From the NCBI GenBank assembly GCA_021495925.1, contig JAKEKT010000033.1, forward strand, positions 248,001 through 312,000: 64,000 bases of DNA. Reading direction: 5' to 3'. Source of the stretch: Diplodia intermedia (taxonomy: Eukaryota > Ascomycota > Dothideomycetes > Botryosphaeriales > Botryosphaeriaceae). Below the pieces are notes generated by a model. It was not told the DNA's origin. It saw nothing but the letters and a program-made list of their open reading frames with translations, and did not search any database. Below are positions 42,363-54,297 of this stretch, in pieces. The first letter of the stretch is position 1, and each line of letters starts with the position of its first letter. Both the position numbers and the translations under genes were made by a program.

Positions 42363-45300
42363 GCTGACGACGGGACGTGTAGTCTGCGGAATGTGCGTAG
42401 TTTGTGGGACTGGGGAACATGGAGGCGCTTTTGAGCGCTACCCTAGCCCGACGAGGCTACATTGAGGGCGAAGGCATCTGCCTACAGACGAGCTGAGTGA
42501 AGAGGCTGGAGAGGCGCAGCGGAAGGGCTCCCCTGTCGCTGAATCGCGCTAGGCGCTAAGGCTGCTGCGCCATAGGCCACCCAGGTACAACCCAACGTGC
42601 TGGAGCTGGCAGACGCACGCGAAGTCAGCCTCGCTGCCGTGGGTTCGGTAGCGCCGACACACATCAGCTTGAGTTGCTGTGAACATGGCGGCAGGCTGTG
42701 TTCTGCAAGTCGAGAGGCCAATGGCAGCGGCTGGGCAGGCGCGCAGCTGGATTGGTGTGACCAAGCTGCAGAACAGAGCGGGGCTTAGCCGCCTGCGGCA
42801 GGTTTGCGAACCATGGGTGGGCTGACGAGAGCGTGCAGGCCTTGGCGCAACGCACCTTTGCCCAAGCGCGCAAACAGAAGTCGGGATGCTCTGTCGGCGG
42901 GGAAGTTTGGTGTTGATGTTTTGAGCGCCAGGCAGTGAACCGCGTGGTGATCACGCCCGGCTCTCTCTGCATTCCTAAGTTTAGAACACCGCTGCTTCCG
43001 GCCTAGCGCGTGTCATCTCGCTCCAAAGCGACACCGGAGCGCCCCGCCACGGCCATTGCGAGATGGAGATGAGCGCTCCCCGCCACGCGACAATATTGCA
43101 TGGTCATTTCGTCAACCGCTCTAGCCGAAGCCTATCCAAATGCCTGTGCCCAATGCCCATATCGTGGATGCACTCACCATCGATCCATCCGGACTCATCT
43201 CTCAATCCGACCATCGCAACCTCGCGACTGCAGCAGAGTCGCCAGTCCATTGTTCCATTGTTCCATTCGTGTGCCGATTGAATGCACTGGATTCCGCACG
43301 GCCATCGACGCCCCATTCGGCGGTAAGGCTGAGACGTGGTGATGATATCCCGGCGAGCTCGGCGAAGCGACTGGCCTGCCCGAAATTTCGCCAGCATTTG
43401 GGGCAGGCCGTGCTGATCACCGTCTCCCGATGACGAGGCGCGGCGAAGGCGCAGCTGGAGCTCGACCACCTGCCCGCAAGATGTCATGGGCCGCGCAGAT
43501 CGCCGTCGCCAACAACACCTCATGTTCGATGGCGACGGCTGTCTCCTGAGCCTTGGAGGATACATGACGGCCAAGAGCCGCAAGCCTGCTTGCCTTTACC
43601 ATCGCCCAAAACAGTCTATGCGCTCATGAAACTCGTTTGGAGTGAGGTTGATGGCCCGTCTTAACTCGATTGATACCGGTGGCGCCGCTGGGAGCAAGTC
43701 CGCGCGAGGGCAGGAGCCAGAGCCGCCTACTGCCCTACACGCCCTGCCTGTTTCCGCTTTGTCTCTGCCGCCGCCGGCTGCGTCGATCGGAGTCCGCATT
43801 CTCATGCGCGCGGCCGCGACGTTGGGGCTGAAACAAAGCCCGCAACATTCCGGAGTTTCAAGAGGCCAGGCAATGCCGAGGGCTTGTGGGCTGGGGATTC
43901 AGCATTCTCCAGGCCTCGAGCCGGGCGTAGGGACGAGTGCCAAAGGCCATCGGACCATCAACGGGTGATCCGAGCTGGTGGCCACCAGTGCGACGCAGCG
44001 AATCGAGGTCCGGCGGGAGGGACACACCCCAGGCGGCTGTCGCAATCGCCAAGCTGACAGGTCACCCCAAGCGGCAAACCGGCGCCAGGCGAGCGGCGTC
44101 GGGGTCTGATTCACCACATCATGCGGATCACCCCGAGAAGGGTGCACACCACCAACGATTGCTCGAGGCAGCCGCTGGTGGCTGGCCCCCTTGACGGCCG
44201 ACTCGAGCCAGCGCAAGATTGGCACAGCAGCTGGGAGCGTGGGGAAATAGCCGCAGGCCCGCCCATGCAACACCGCGGGCCGGCGCTTACGTCAACGCTT
44301 CCACGCCGAGAGCTGGCGCTTCGGGCGCTGTCGGACCAAAAAGGACAGGCCAGACGCGAGACGGCAGCCGGCTGCGCTGCACCGAACCAGCCTGGTGTTG
44401 CGCGCGGGCACGGCGGCTATTGGCACGCAACCACGACGCAGCGGTCAAGAAGGGTGCTGTACTGCCTTCTAGTGCGCAGGCGGAAGGGTTGAGCTACGGG
44501 GCGCAGGCAGGGCCGCCGAGCGGAAGTGCGGGAGCCCATGCCAGGCCAGGGCAGCGTGCCAACGAAGCGGCTGCCACACACGGTGGAGCTTCGGGGCGGG
44601 CGTGGGACTCGGCTGCCCAAGAGGGACTTGGGCTGCTCGCATGCGCGGGCTTCTGGAACGGCGGACTGATCAGATGGCACCCCAGGGTGCAGGACGGGGC
44701 TGGGGCTGGCGAACGAGGTGCAAAGGAGCGGTCTGCGCTACGCCGTGACGGCCGTCGAGTCCGTTGACGGGCGCTGAGCGCCAACTCGATCCGAGGGGCT
44801 GTGCCGGCGCGGTGATGATTGGACGGCCCTGCATTAGGCGCACCAGAAGGGCATGGCCTAGCCCACTACGCGTTCCTGGGGTCTGCTCTGGAAGATTGCT
44901 CGATCCGTGGGCGCCGGTTCCCGGGCGAAGGCGGCGCAGCGCAGAATGGCGGCTCGAGGCACGCGCAGCTCTCGCGGCGGGCGTGCGTGGGAGCGGTACA
45001 GGCTCTGAGGGCGTGGCGCTGGGAGCCTCGAGAGCGGGAGACAGGGAGGCGGCTGCGAGACACACGGACAGGCGCGGCAGTGGTGGTGGCGACTCGCTAG
45101 TCGCTTTTGTCGTAGCTCGTCCGGCCAGGCTCTGTGCACCTACTGGGCCGCCTCGCGCATTTACTAGGCCGCCTCGCACCCAGTTCCCCCCTCACCCCCT
45201 CGTCCACCGACAGCCGCCTTCTTGTTGTACACCAGCCTCCCAGCCAACGCCTTCTCGCCCGCAACCGCTCTCACAAAACCCCTCCTCCGCTTTCGATTCT

Positions 45301-45507
45301 CAGCGCTTCCGCATTGCTTTCGACGCGCACGCGAGTCCCGCCGCATCCCTTTGTTTCGCCTTTGTTGTGACGCTTCCGATCCCGACCGTCGGGTGACCCA
45401 GACCGTGACCAAGGCCAGCCCTCGAACCACGCCGCTCTCTCCACCGCAACCACGCATTTTATCAGTACCCCGCGCTCGTCGCCTAGCACCCTCATCGACC
45501 ACCAAAC
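42363..45507. other. 3.1 kb GC-rich spacer without a supported gene
   Basis: Many 60-200 codon frames occur on both strands, but all are low complexity (A, G, R, P) and mirror one another, as expected of GC-rich non-coding DNA. No splice-supported family match, repeat or RNA gene was recognised. The last 300 bases are C/T-rich with CACC/CAACC runs and form the long leader of the gene at 45508. Confidence 0.45.
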
Positions 45508-46177
45508 ATGTCTACCTCCAACTTCTACTACGGTGCCCCCCACCACAACATCCACATGAACCACTCGCAGCAGCACCACCCCGGCGGCCGCCCCCGGAGA
45601 CAACCTCGTTCGCAGGCTGCCCACAACCACAAGCAGTTCCGCAACGTGAGGCCTACCAAGGAGGTCGTCGAGGCGCCTGCCATCCTCGCCTTCCGTCGCG
45701 ACTTCGAGGCCGCTCGCTCCTTCGACCTCGAGGACGACGAGATCTTCTGCCCGTTCCACCTGCTGACCGACGACGATGTAAGTGCTTATGCGTGCTAGCC
45801 GAGGGCTATGCATTACAGCGCTGTCGCGGCGCGATGGAATTTTGATGAATTTTGATGGCTAATGTGCTGCCGCGCAGCTGCAATCCATCCACTCTTCCGG
45901 CTCGGACCGATCGTCGCTCTCGAGCGGGTCGCCCGATTCGTCCCCGCTGCAGCACCAGCTTCAGCCCACTCCCAGCTTCGTCCTCTCGTCTGCCTCTAGC
46001 TCCTTCACACCCGCCAGCTTCCAGCCCACTCAGACGAAGCTGCACCAGCCGCTCGCGCAGCGCACGCGCAACGCGATCCCCATCGTCGACCCCAGCACGC
46101 GCAACGTCGCCAGCCCTCCGCCGTCCGTGTCTCCCGCGAGACAGATGCAGCAGCAGTTCATGCCGCGCCGCTGGTGA
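45508..46177 (+). CDS. Conserved fungal low-complexity protein
   Basis: Two exons, 45508-45777 and 45878-46177 (gtaagt donor, gcgcag acceptor), encode 189 residues. The N-terminus is H/Q/R-rich (MSTSNFYYGAPHHNIHMNH), then a more ordered block (AILAFRRDFEAARSFDLEDD, EIFCPFHLLTDDD). Exon 2 is serine/proline-rich and ends in a basic tail with RNAIPIVDPSTRNVASPPPS and FMPRRW. The ordered block and its position suggest a single conserved motif in an otherwise disordered protein, perhaps a binding motif. It has a long leader and probably a long 3' UTR, suggesting strong or regulated expression. Function unknown. Confidence 0.7.
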
Positions 46178-47884
46178 ACGGGCTTGTCGGCGTTGAGTGC
46201 TGGACGCAGCTCTATCGGATCGCATTGCAGCGTGCTGCGTTGTTGAGGCTGGTGGGTGTTCTCCCTTCTCTTCCGGATCTCTATTGCTATAATACCCGCC
46301 GCTCCCGGAGGATCCGTTTATAATTCTGCTACTACGTTCTCTTTGTACAAAGGTCGACGACAAATTCTCCTAGGGATACCCACTACATCCTGGACGACGG
46401 CGTTGCAATGTGGTGAAAAACGACAAAAACGTTTCATTTCGATAGATCGCGCGTCTAGCATTGTCATGTTGGCTTCAGCGTTCTGACGGCATTTCATCGT
46501 TACGGCTTGGGTTGCGTACCACGGTGTTTTTCGGTTTTCATCAAGAAAAATCATAAAGAGGTGTTATTTCGGACTGGGCGGTCTGATGTCTGAACTATCT
46601 GCCGCGCAGAGTGGGACACATTTCCTATGTTAGCGGGACCTCATGGTGGTTGGATTTGGCGGTAGTCACGGTGTTGTCTTGCAACGGGTTGGGTCTTGCT
46701 GGTATACCACGGCGAAAGTCCTTGTTTTTGATGCACAAGAAATCTAGCGGTGGTGTCGGTTGGGAATGTCGTTTAGCTCTTTCTCACTTTTACTATCATC
46801 TGCCTTTGCCTTTGCGAGGCAGAGGAACAAAGCGCATTGTCTTTCGTCCAACCGGCCCGCTCCGGGTCTTCTGTTCTTTGATTCGTCTTCTTCCACGGAT
46901 ACACACTTCAAAGATGCATGTACGCTGGGACGAACTCATGGCTTCTCTTCTCCTACACAGGCTTTTCCTCATTGCTCATCTGCTGGCGTGGGATGAATTT
47001 ACTTTTCCATACGTCTTTGCGGTCTCTGTCGTTCTTTTGTATGCAGGGCATCAGGTGCAACAGCCCTGGCCATCACTTTAGAGACCGAATGCATCTGTCA
47101 GATCAAGCTAGTCGATTCCTGGCTCGGCGGACATTAGCCTGTCCCTAGCAAGACCCTCGTGCATGCGTGAGTTTTGAAGAGACGCACTGACAGCCCGTGA
47201 CTCCCTGTCGCCTCGCCCTTTGTCTTGTGTACCACTAACCTTCCAGCTCTGGCTTGCTTACGGGGACAAAACATTCCACAGGTGTTTTGATGCAGCTCCT
47301 GCAGGTAAAGTCCTTGCATGTGCTGCCGCCGCGTGAACATCCCGAGCTGATTGCGGAGTGGTGCAACGGTTCATTGCTGGAGCTGAAAGGGACTGGCAGA
47401 TGTGAGGAGTGGAGATGGCCATGAGTGACGGATTGACGACTCGCAGGCTTGAGAGATGCGCAACGTAATAGCGACTGTGCACGGACCAATCCGATGACGA
47501 CATGCATGCGATGATGGAAAGCTCCCCCACGGCAGCGCCCAAAGACACGCGGGAAGCCGCGAACCCGTTTCCCTACAAGAGCTGTACCACCTGCCACCTG
47601 CATCGAATCTCCACACCAGTTCTCCTCTCCCACCCCACATCCCCAACTCCTGCAGCTGCCATTCAGGTACGTCTTCCAGTCAGCCCGCGGCGCCCTGGGC
47701 TCACGGCTCAATGCTGAGATGGAGCTCCCTCTGTTCCCCGCCTCCGCTCCTCACTTCATCGCGTACACACTCTCATCGCCATTGAACCTTTACACTTACA
47801 CATCTGTTCCCATCTCAGCAACCAGCCGCCCCCATCGCCGATTCCAGTCCGCGTACCCCAGAACAAAAAAAAACATACGCAGCC
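46178..47884. other. 1.7 kb intergenic region, probably UTR and promoter
   Basis: Contains an open plus frame at 46611-47081 whose composition (W, L, S, R without pattern) does not look like protein. No other feature. The end is the CT/CA-rich leader of the gene at 47885. Confidence 0.4.
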
Positions 47885-48618
47885 ATGTCCGCCCTCAGGA
47901 GTTTCGCCCGCGTCCCGCGCACTCCCATCTTCGCCGCCCAGCGCATGGGCTTCCAAACAACGGCGTTGAGGTTCGCCGGCAAGGAATCGAAGCTGCGTAA
48001 GGCAATCCCGCTGGAGACATTGAGGCCCCGTTCTCATGTGAAGGGCTGGCTCGGCAAACCGTAGCGGCATTGCTCCCCCAACAGCTCCATCAGTCCACGT
48101 AGAAACTTCATCTGCGAAGACATCCATATTGGGTCCTGATCCAATTATGCCCCGGTCTTTCGGACTTTTCCCCAGGGAGAGCTTTTTGGTCGAGAGTGTT
48201 TGTCGCTGCTGCCGATGCCAAGGACCCGTATTTCACTGAGCAAATGGTCGAGCTTCGACGATGATGGCGGCTTAGCAAAAGGAGTTTTTCGCTGACTTGT
48301 AACGTGCCCCGATTGCAGACGAAGAGGGCCGTCACCAGGAGGTCGAGGAGCACAAGCGGGACTCGTTGAAGAAGTCCAAGGAGGGCAAGGGTCACTGGAA
48401 GGACGAGCTCGCCTCCGACAGCGAATCGATCGTACGGCCCCCCACCCCCACCACAATCTTTCTGCTGCTCGTTTCTGTCTCTCCCGTATTTCCCCCCAAT
48501 TGCTAACCTCTGCGCTCTCTTACAGGTCAAGGCGGACCGCGGCGAGGTCGAGGCTTCGGAAGATACCATCAGCAAGTTGCAGAAGGAGACCGAGAAGTTG
48601 GCCAAGCAGAAGAAATAA
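47885..48618 (+). CDS. Small conserved mitochondrial protein
   Basis: Three exons, 47885-47996, 48319-48431 and 48526-48618, join in phase to 105 residues. The N-terminus is a typical mitochondrial presequence (MSALRSFARVPRTPIFAAQR, no acids, arginines spaced along a helix) with a likely cleavage near FQTTALRF. The rest is a charged helix-forming segment (EEGRHQEVEEHKRDSLKKS, GKGHWKDELASDSESI, ISKLQKETEKLAKQKK). This matches a small family of uncharacterised fungal mitochondrial proteins. Intron 1 is unusually long here (322 bp) and could hide an alternative exon. No enzyme motif. Confidence 0.75.
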
Positions 48619-49181
48619 GTTCTTGACGAATCCAAATGGGGCTGGTCTTCCGATATGGCACAGATGGGGCCCGTGCCATGGCTCTTGGAAAAGATGCGAA
48701 AGGGCTCACAGCTAGTATATTAATGCCTGCTATGCATTGAGGAGTAGAACAACATGATTTTCACACAGACGCAAGGCTGTTTCGGCCGATTGTCTTATGT
48801 CACTCTAAGCCATCGTTACATTTTCGGTCCGTGAGGTCATGCTACGACTCGAGATCTTCCATGTGAAAGCGATATTTTAATACCTGAAATGTATCGTTTC
48901 ACATGCAACACTCACAAATGGGTAAAGCATTGTAACTTCACAGAAGGCGTAAATCATATCTAGTGCGTGCATAATCGTAGAAAGCAGCCACAGCCAATCC
49001 AACCGCAAAACCGTCCAACCTCAATCGCCAAACCCTTACTTGCAACCCAACCTATTGCCGATGTTGCCTTACTGGGTATCTACCGATCCTTCCGACCATT
49101 TTTTCCTCCAAAGCTCACTTAACCAAACCAGTGAAAAATGCACCGTTCACTCACCTTCCGCAATTGCAGACTGGAGGCGAT
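48619..49181. other. Convergent intergenic region
   Basis: The 3' ends of the mitochondrial protein gene and of HET-C face each other here; nothing else seen. Confidence 0.4.
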
Positions 49182-51693
49182 CTAGTACTGGCCGCCCCAG
49201 TAGCCCCCGGATGGGGGAGGTGGTGGCTGTTGGCCCCAATGTCCTTGCTGGCCGTACGGACCTGGAGGTGGGCCACCATAACCACCATGAGGTGGGGGAG
49301 GTTGCTGACCGTAGGGTGCGCTCTGTGGACCACCATCTTGCCAGCCCTGCTGGTACTGGCTCGGGAAGGCATACGGATCTGCCGGATTGGTCTGTGGAGG
49401 ACCTGGCGGCAATGGCGCTTCCTGCTGATACTGGTAGCCATGCGGGCCCGGAGACTGAGAGTAATGCTCTCCATATGGGTGGAAGTTCGCTTGGGTATGC
49501 GAAGGGCCAGGGCTGTATGTCTGCGGCGGCGAGTCGACCTCGCGCTTACCACCGCTACCACCCAGGAAGCTGCTAAGCGGGTTGTTCCCGCCAGTCAACT
49601 TCCCAATGTTGCCGAGCAGACCTCCAACGCCGCCGCTGGAACTCCCTCCTCCAGAACCTCCAAGATTCGCGAGGCCGCCAAAGTTGCCTAAGCTTGGCCC
49701 ACCACCGCCACTACTAGAGCTAGTGTGAGCAGCGGGGCCCCCATGACCGCCATTTCCATGGCCTCCGTGCCCGTGACCTCCTTGTTCACCAGTGTGGTTC
49801 TTGCCGGCGCGGACAGACTCGGAGCCAAGGATGTTGTTGAGGCCATGTCCTTTGTCGGAACGAGAGTGAACCCACTTCTCGACAACGGAGAACATGCTGC
49901 GGTGCAGCTCGCAATGCCTGTCGCGTGCTGCAGGATGGTGGAATACACGCACGACGTCATTGAGGACCTCGTCCACAGGCACATTTGGATGGTCCATGGC
50001 ATAAATGACACGGGGCGCAATGTACTGCAGGATGGTAGAAGCGATCTGGCCGGCAGGCTCATTAAGGACGTTTGAAAAGTGGTCCTTGGACAAGAGGGAG
50101 TGCGTCGGATCGGTGCAGTAGGGATCCGTCCAAGGTTCGTACTGATGCTTGCCGCTGGCGTCAATGACTGCAGACGAACCGGTCTTAAGCTGCTTCGAAG
50201 CAGCAGTAATAAGAGGCTGTACGAATGGAGCCAGTAGAGCGAAGACAAACATAGTCACACGCTCTGAAATCTTCTCGACAACAGCCTCAAGGCCCGGGAT
50301 CTTGGAAATGACGCTGCTGATAGCACGCACCACCTTGTCGCGAAATTCCAGGATAGGATATATCTTGGGGACCACGGACTGAGGGTCAAAGTTGGGGCTC
50401 ATGCCGGGGATGCCGGGGCCCGGGGGGCCTCCAACAGAGCCAGGAGGGGCAGAGAATGCGGGGTCGGCGCGAGAGCTGCTGTAACCAGCACCGCCCATCC
50501 GAGCATTTTCAGCAGCCTGGGCGTCTGATGAGGCCTTCAGCTGGGCAGCCTCTTTGCAGAGAGAGCCAGTACCGGGGATCTTGCTCAGGAGGCTGGTCAA
50601 AGCTTCGACATCACCACCAGAAGAACCCCCACTGCTAGAGCGCTTCCCCGAGCTTCCAGAGGCATTACCGAGCTGGACATTCAGCTCATCGATCTCCGAG
50701 GTATCGACGTTGGACTGGGTGAAGTGATCGTTGGCCTCGCCCAGGACGGAGTGCAGAAAGTCGACGCCGCCGAAAGTACCAGTGACAAGAGGGAAGACTT
50801 GCTTTCCATGGAGGTTGAGTTGAGTGGCGGTGCCAGTGTGGGGGAAGACGTTGTGGAAGCCCAACTCACGGAGAGCGAGCTCGGTGTAGTTAGTGTGGGC
50901 GCCAAAATCCTCGACGCAGTGGAGGCCTTGGCCCAGGCAGCGGAGGGCTTCGCAGAGATCCTCCTCGCGGCCCTTGGTTCCGCCAGTGCCGTGAGTATAC
51001 ATGCGGCCATAGTGGATGGCACGGGTGAAGCTATGCCTGATGTAGCCGGCACTCGTTGCCCATGGACCGCGCTCATTGGCGATATAGTTTTTCATGCCTA
51101 CGATGATCAGAAACGAGAAGGGGAATTGCAGGGACAGGCCTACCGGTCTGGGGATCAATAGCTAGCTCGTCCTGGGACACAGGTCCACGCAGGCGCGAAT
51201 CGTATTGTCTGGCGTCTTGGTTGTCTGCATAGTCCTTGGGATTATCGATGTGTTCCTCGGGGCGGTAGACTGCAAACAGCCCAGGTCAGCGTGAGGATGC
51301 AGAGAAAGCAGAAACAGACGGCCCACCTCCGAGGCGCTCGTGAGTGACCTCAAATTCCTTGGTGGCGTAGCCGAAGGACATGAAGGCGAGAACCCACACG
51401 AGGATGCGGATGGTGTCGGCCTGGACGCCCTTGAGGGTGCCGACGTCGACGGCCTGGGAATAGTCGCGCAGCCAGTTGCCAAAGTAGACGCGCTTGACCA
51501 TCATGGAAGACCATTTGTGGCCCTTGAGACAGGCGACGGTCTTGAGCATGTCCTCGATGTCGCCATGGCGCCAGTTCTTGCCCTCAATGGTGGAGATGCT
51601 CGCAATGTTGCCGGCGCCAAAGGCAGCGGCGGGGGCGGGGCAGAGCAGCAGCAGGGCGACGGCGATCAGCACGAAGAGCTTGAGGGACGGCAT
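49182..51693 (-). CDS. het-c: HET-C heterokaryon incompatibility protein homologue
   Basis: Three exons, 51327-51693, 51144-51269 and 49182-51097, give 802 residues. A signal peptide (MPSLKLFVLIAVALLLLCPA) is followed by the Het-C domain: NWRHGDIEDMLKTVACLKGH, VYFGNWLRDYSQAVDVGTLK, GPWATSAGYIRHSFTRAIHY, EALRCLGQGLHCVEDFGAHT and VTGTFGGVDFLHSVLGEA. A serine/glycine-rich insertion occupies about 305-325. The C-terminus (about 600-802) is glycine-rich, then P/Q/Y-rich and ends GGYWGGQY. In Neurospora this cell-surface protein determines incompatibility between strains differing in a short variable region, together with a HET-domain partner. No HET-domain gene is adjacent here. The gene is intact and was named by recognising this architecture. 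Confidence 0.92.
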
Positions 51694-52030
51694 GGTGGCG
51701 GTGGTGGGCTCGCCCAGCAGGAGCGAGCAGGAAGGGGGATATATGCTGACGGGAGCTGAGGGTTGGGAGTGAGAAGCCTTCGGTCAGCAGATGGAGGTAG
51801 GGTCGCGTTGGGGGTGCGCGAGTCAAGCGAAGTTCAGGTGCCGAATCCCGACCGCAGATGATGTCAGGAACCTGGGCTGCGCCTGCCGCCTGAATCCTGC
51901 GCCCCGCCACCCGACCGCCACAATCATACCAGCCACAGATACGTACGCGTCCACTCTCACTCTGCCGGCTTATTACACTTTCCTCGACTCCCTGCACTCG
52001 AAACGATGCAACATTACTACTGGCCGGCCC
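51694..52030. other. HET-C promoter region
   Basis: A 337 bp spacer between the HET-C start and the end of the upstream same-strand gene; no clear motif recognised. Confidence 0.35.
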
Positions 52031-54049
52031 TCAGTATATGTCCTCTGCAAAGGACCCTGCGTCCTCGTACCAACGCCTCGTCATTTCCGTGTCATGCATC
52101 GTCCACTCATCCCTCAGCTCGCCCCCACCCTCGATTCCTACGATGTGAGACAGCTGTTCCCACACCTCTCCTCTGATCCTGTCCCTTTCGCCGAGCTCTG
52201 CGGACCGTGTGAAAGACCCGTGCAGGATCGATGTGCTGATGTTCGACAGAGATACCGTCACTTCGTCTCCTTTGATTCCAAGCGCTCCGTCTACTGAAAG
52301 AAGCCGAATCCGCCGTGCGAGAAGCTCCATTTGCAGTTGTTCAATCTTGCCAGCCGCATCTCCGATGAGCCGCTCCCATTTCTTGCTACTCGGCTGGCTT
52401 CGCATGTGTTTCCTGAACTGCTCCATCTGCTCTTGCTGCTCAAGTCTCCACTTCAGCCTTTGATTCTCGCTCTTTAAATCCTCAACCTCCTCTAGATCTG
52501 CTGCCCTCACTTTGCAGGTGCGACGGCCATCTTCGGCTCCACAGAAGTGACATGGCTGTCTGGGATTCAAAGCTGTCGCGGCCTCAGAAGGGCTCGTGCT
52601 ATCGTCGAGCGTGGAGCCCTCTGGTGAAGGCCTCGCCTTTGGAGATGACTCCTCCTTTGGCATCTGCTCAGTAACATCAAGAGCAACCCTTTCAGGCTCT
52701 TCTTCCCACGTTGCAGTTCCCGGCAAGGATGGGCAAGTGGGGGAAATGCCGATGGGTTCCCCGAAGGTGAAACGCAGATCGGTGTCCTTGGCCGCAAGTA
52801 ACTTGATATCGTCTTTGAGTCTTTTTCTCTCGTCGACCCATCTTTTCATTGTTTCGCGCCATGATTCCTTTTCCCGGAACCAAGTCCTGAACATTTCTCC
52901 TTGATAGGATACCCATGCTTTTATGGTGTCAAGCAAGTCATCCACCCGTGCTGCGTAAATGTGCTGCTCCGCGACTTCTTCGAAGTATTCCATTCTTTCC
53001 TTGCACTTTTGGAAGGAGTTCCAGGAGTTGTGGTCGAATTCATGTTCACAATTATATGTCTTCAAGTTATGGAGGTGGGCGCGTTTTTCGTGCAGATGGA
53101 ATTCGGTTTCCTTGAGACTTTTGTTGTATTGGGTTCTTTTGTGTTCGAGTCTCAGAGAGCCGGTCTCGGCTTTTCCTCTATCGCTTCCAGCTTGTAATTC
53201 GGTTCTTTCGCCAATGTCCGCACCACTTTGTCGTTCGCCCTCAGGCTGATCCTCCTCTTCTTCTGACAGATACTCCTCTTCTTCTGAAAGATCCTCCTCC
53301 TCTTCTGGCAGATCCTCCTTCTCCTGTTCGGACGGATCCTCCTCTTCTTCGGACGGATCCTCCACTTCTTCGGGCTGATCCTCCGCTTCTTCGAACTGGT
53401 TATCCTCGTCTTCGGACTGACCCGGGTCGTCACTCCAATCGAATGCACTTTCAGGGTGATTGAGGGGTGGCGGTGAATCAACATATCCCCCGCACTTTGA
53501 ACACTGATTGCCGGATTCTTCTTTGTCTTCCTGTGAAGTATCCCCAAGTTCGTCGGTACTGATGCTCTTCTTCAATCCAGATGAAACAACAGGTTTACGA
53601 GCCAGCGTTTCTTCCCCACGCTCCTCTGATCTACGTTGAAGTCCTCCCGATCTTCTCTCCTTGTTCCTCTTTGCTTTCTGTTCAAGAAATTCGCGTCTTT
53701 TATCGATTCTTTCGTGTATCCATCTTCCATTCGTAAACGGACGATCGGCGTATCGGTTTTGCATGCTTTGATAAATGTGGCCACCAGGGTCTTCGTTTGC
53801 TCTTCCTTCTGCGGAGGAGGATCCCGCATCCACTTCCTCGCCGTCTGTTTCGCGGGCGTTGTGTTGATTGCTTGAGCTTTCGGGGGCTGTCGTGGTTTCT
53901 GTAGCGTAAAACTCATCAAGTCCACCGTCCGGTCCTCCACGGATGCTATGAATCTCCGCTTCTTGCACATTGCAGCGACACTTTCCTCTAGTAGCTGGTC
54001 TGGCTTCAGACAGCGGCATCGTGCCTGTTGCACTTGACTGCCTATGCAT
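52031..54049 (-). CDS. Acidic/coiled-coil protein with cysteine pairs, unknown function
   Basis: The long minus frame opens upstream of any ATG (first codon TTG at 54187, just after a TAA); the first ATG in frame is at 54049, giving 672 residues. An upstream exon joined at the acceptor tctccag (about 54168) is also possible. The middle contains about seven units of a seven-residue acidic repeat (DPSEEEE, DLSEEEE), then a long charged coiled coil (HKRTQYNKSLKETEFHLHEK, LDTIKAWVSYQGEMFRTWF). Two CxxC pairs (CSKCGGYVDS; CHFCGAEDGRRTC) suggest zinc binding. The C-terminal 100 residues are helical. No family recognised; it has the look of fast-evolving fungal nuclear or cytoskeletal proteins. The retroelement lies 250 bp upstream, in what would be its promoter. 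Confidence 0.6.
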   Translation of the reverse strand: MHRQSSATGTMPLSEARPATRGKCRCNVQEAEIHSIRGGPDGGLDEFYATETTTAPESSSNQHNARETDGEEVDAGSSSAEGRANEDPGGHIYQSMQNRYADRPFTNGRWIHERIDKRREFLEQKAKRNKERRSGGLQRRSEERGEETLARKPVVSSGLKKSISTDELGDTSQEDKEESGNQCSKCGGYVDSPPPLNHPESAFDWSDDPGQSEDEDNQFEEAEDQPEEVEDPSEEEEDPSEQEKEDLPEEEEDLSEEEEYLSEEEEDQPEGERQSGADIGERTELQAGSDRGKAETGSLRLEHKRTQYNKSLKETEFHLHEKRAHLHNLKTYNCEHEFDHNSWNSFQKCKERMEYFEEVAEQHIYAARVDDLLDTIKAWVSYQGEMFRTWFREKESWRETMKRWVDERKRLKDDIKLLAAKDTDLRFTFGEPIGISPTCPSLPGTATWEEEPERVALDVTEQMPKEESSPKARPSPEGSTLDDSTSPSEAATALNPRQPCHFCGAEDGRRTCKVRAADLEEVEDLKSENQRLKWRLEQQEQMEQFRKHMRSQPSSKKWERLIGDAAGKIEQLQMELLARRIRLLSVDGALGIKGDEVTVSLSNISTSILHGSFTRSAELGERDRIRGEVWEQLSHIVGIEGGGELRDEWTMHDTEMTRRWYEDAGSFAEDIY
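53243..53402 (-). repeat. 21 bp coding minisatellite
   Basis: About seven imperfect copies of a 21 bp unit (plus-strand core GATCCTCCTCTTCTTCTG) encode the acidic heptad repeat of the surrounding gene. Copy number is likely to vary between strains. Confidence 0.75.
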
Positions 54050-54292
54050 GGCGAGCCTCACGGTCCGGCTGGTCCCTTTCGGCCTCGCTGGTGGGATATC
54101 GTTTGAACTCCCACGGTATTCAAAGCCGGTTTTGCTTGTCGCTCGTCCAGCTGCCGAAGTGCGTTGACTCTGGAGAGAAGATTCCAAGCTTTAAGCAGTT
54201 GCGTAGTTGACAGTTCGATCGAATGACTGGAAAATACAACACGGAAAGATGATATTGGCTATCAAGGTCATAAGTTGAGGAAGGACGCCTTG

Positions 54293-54297
54293 TCAGT
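54293..54297. repeat. Target-site duplication, left copy
   Basis: TCAGT directly before the left LTR, identical to 60435-60439. Confidence 0.85.

Noticed and set aside
44219..44767. 182-codon plus frame in the GC-rich spacer
   Set aside because: Low-complexity A/G/R sequence with equally long frames on the other strand; no gene evidence.
46611..47081. 156-codon plus frame
   Set aside because: No domain, unusual composition, no leader; probably UTR or promoter DNA.
49131..49691. 186-codon plus frame opposite HET-C
   Set aside because: Antisense of the glycine/proline-rich C-terminus of HET-C.
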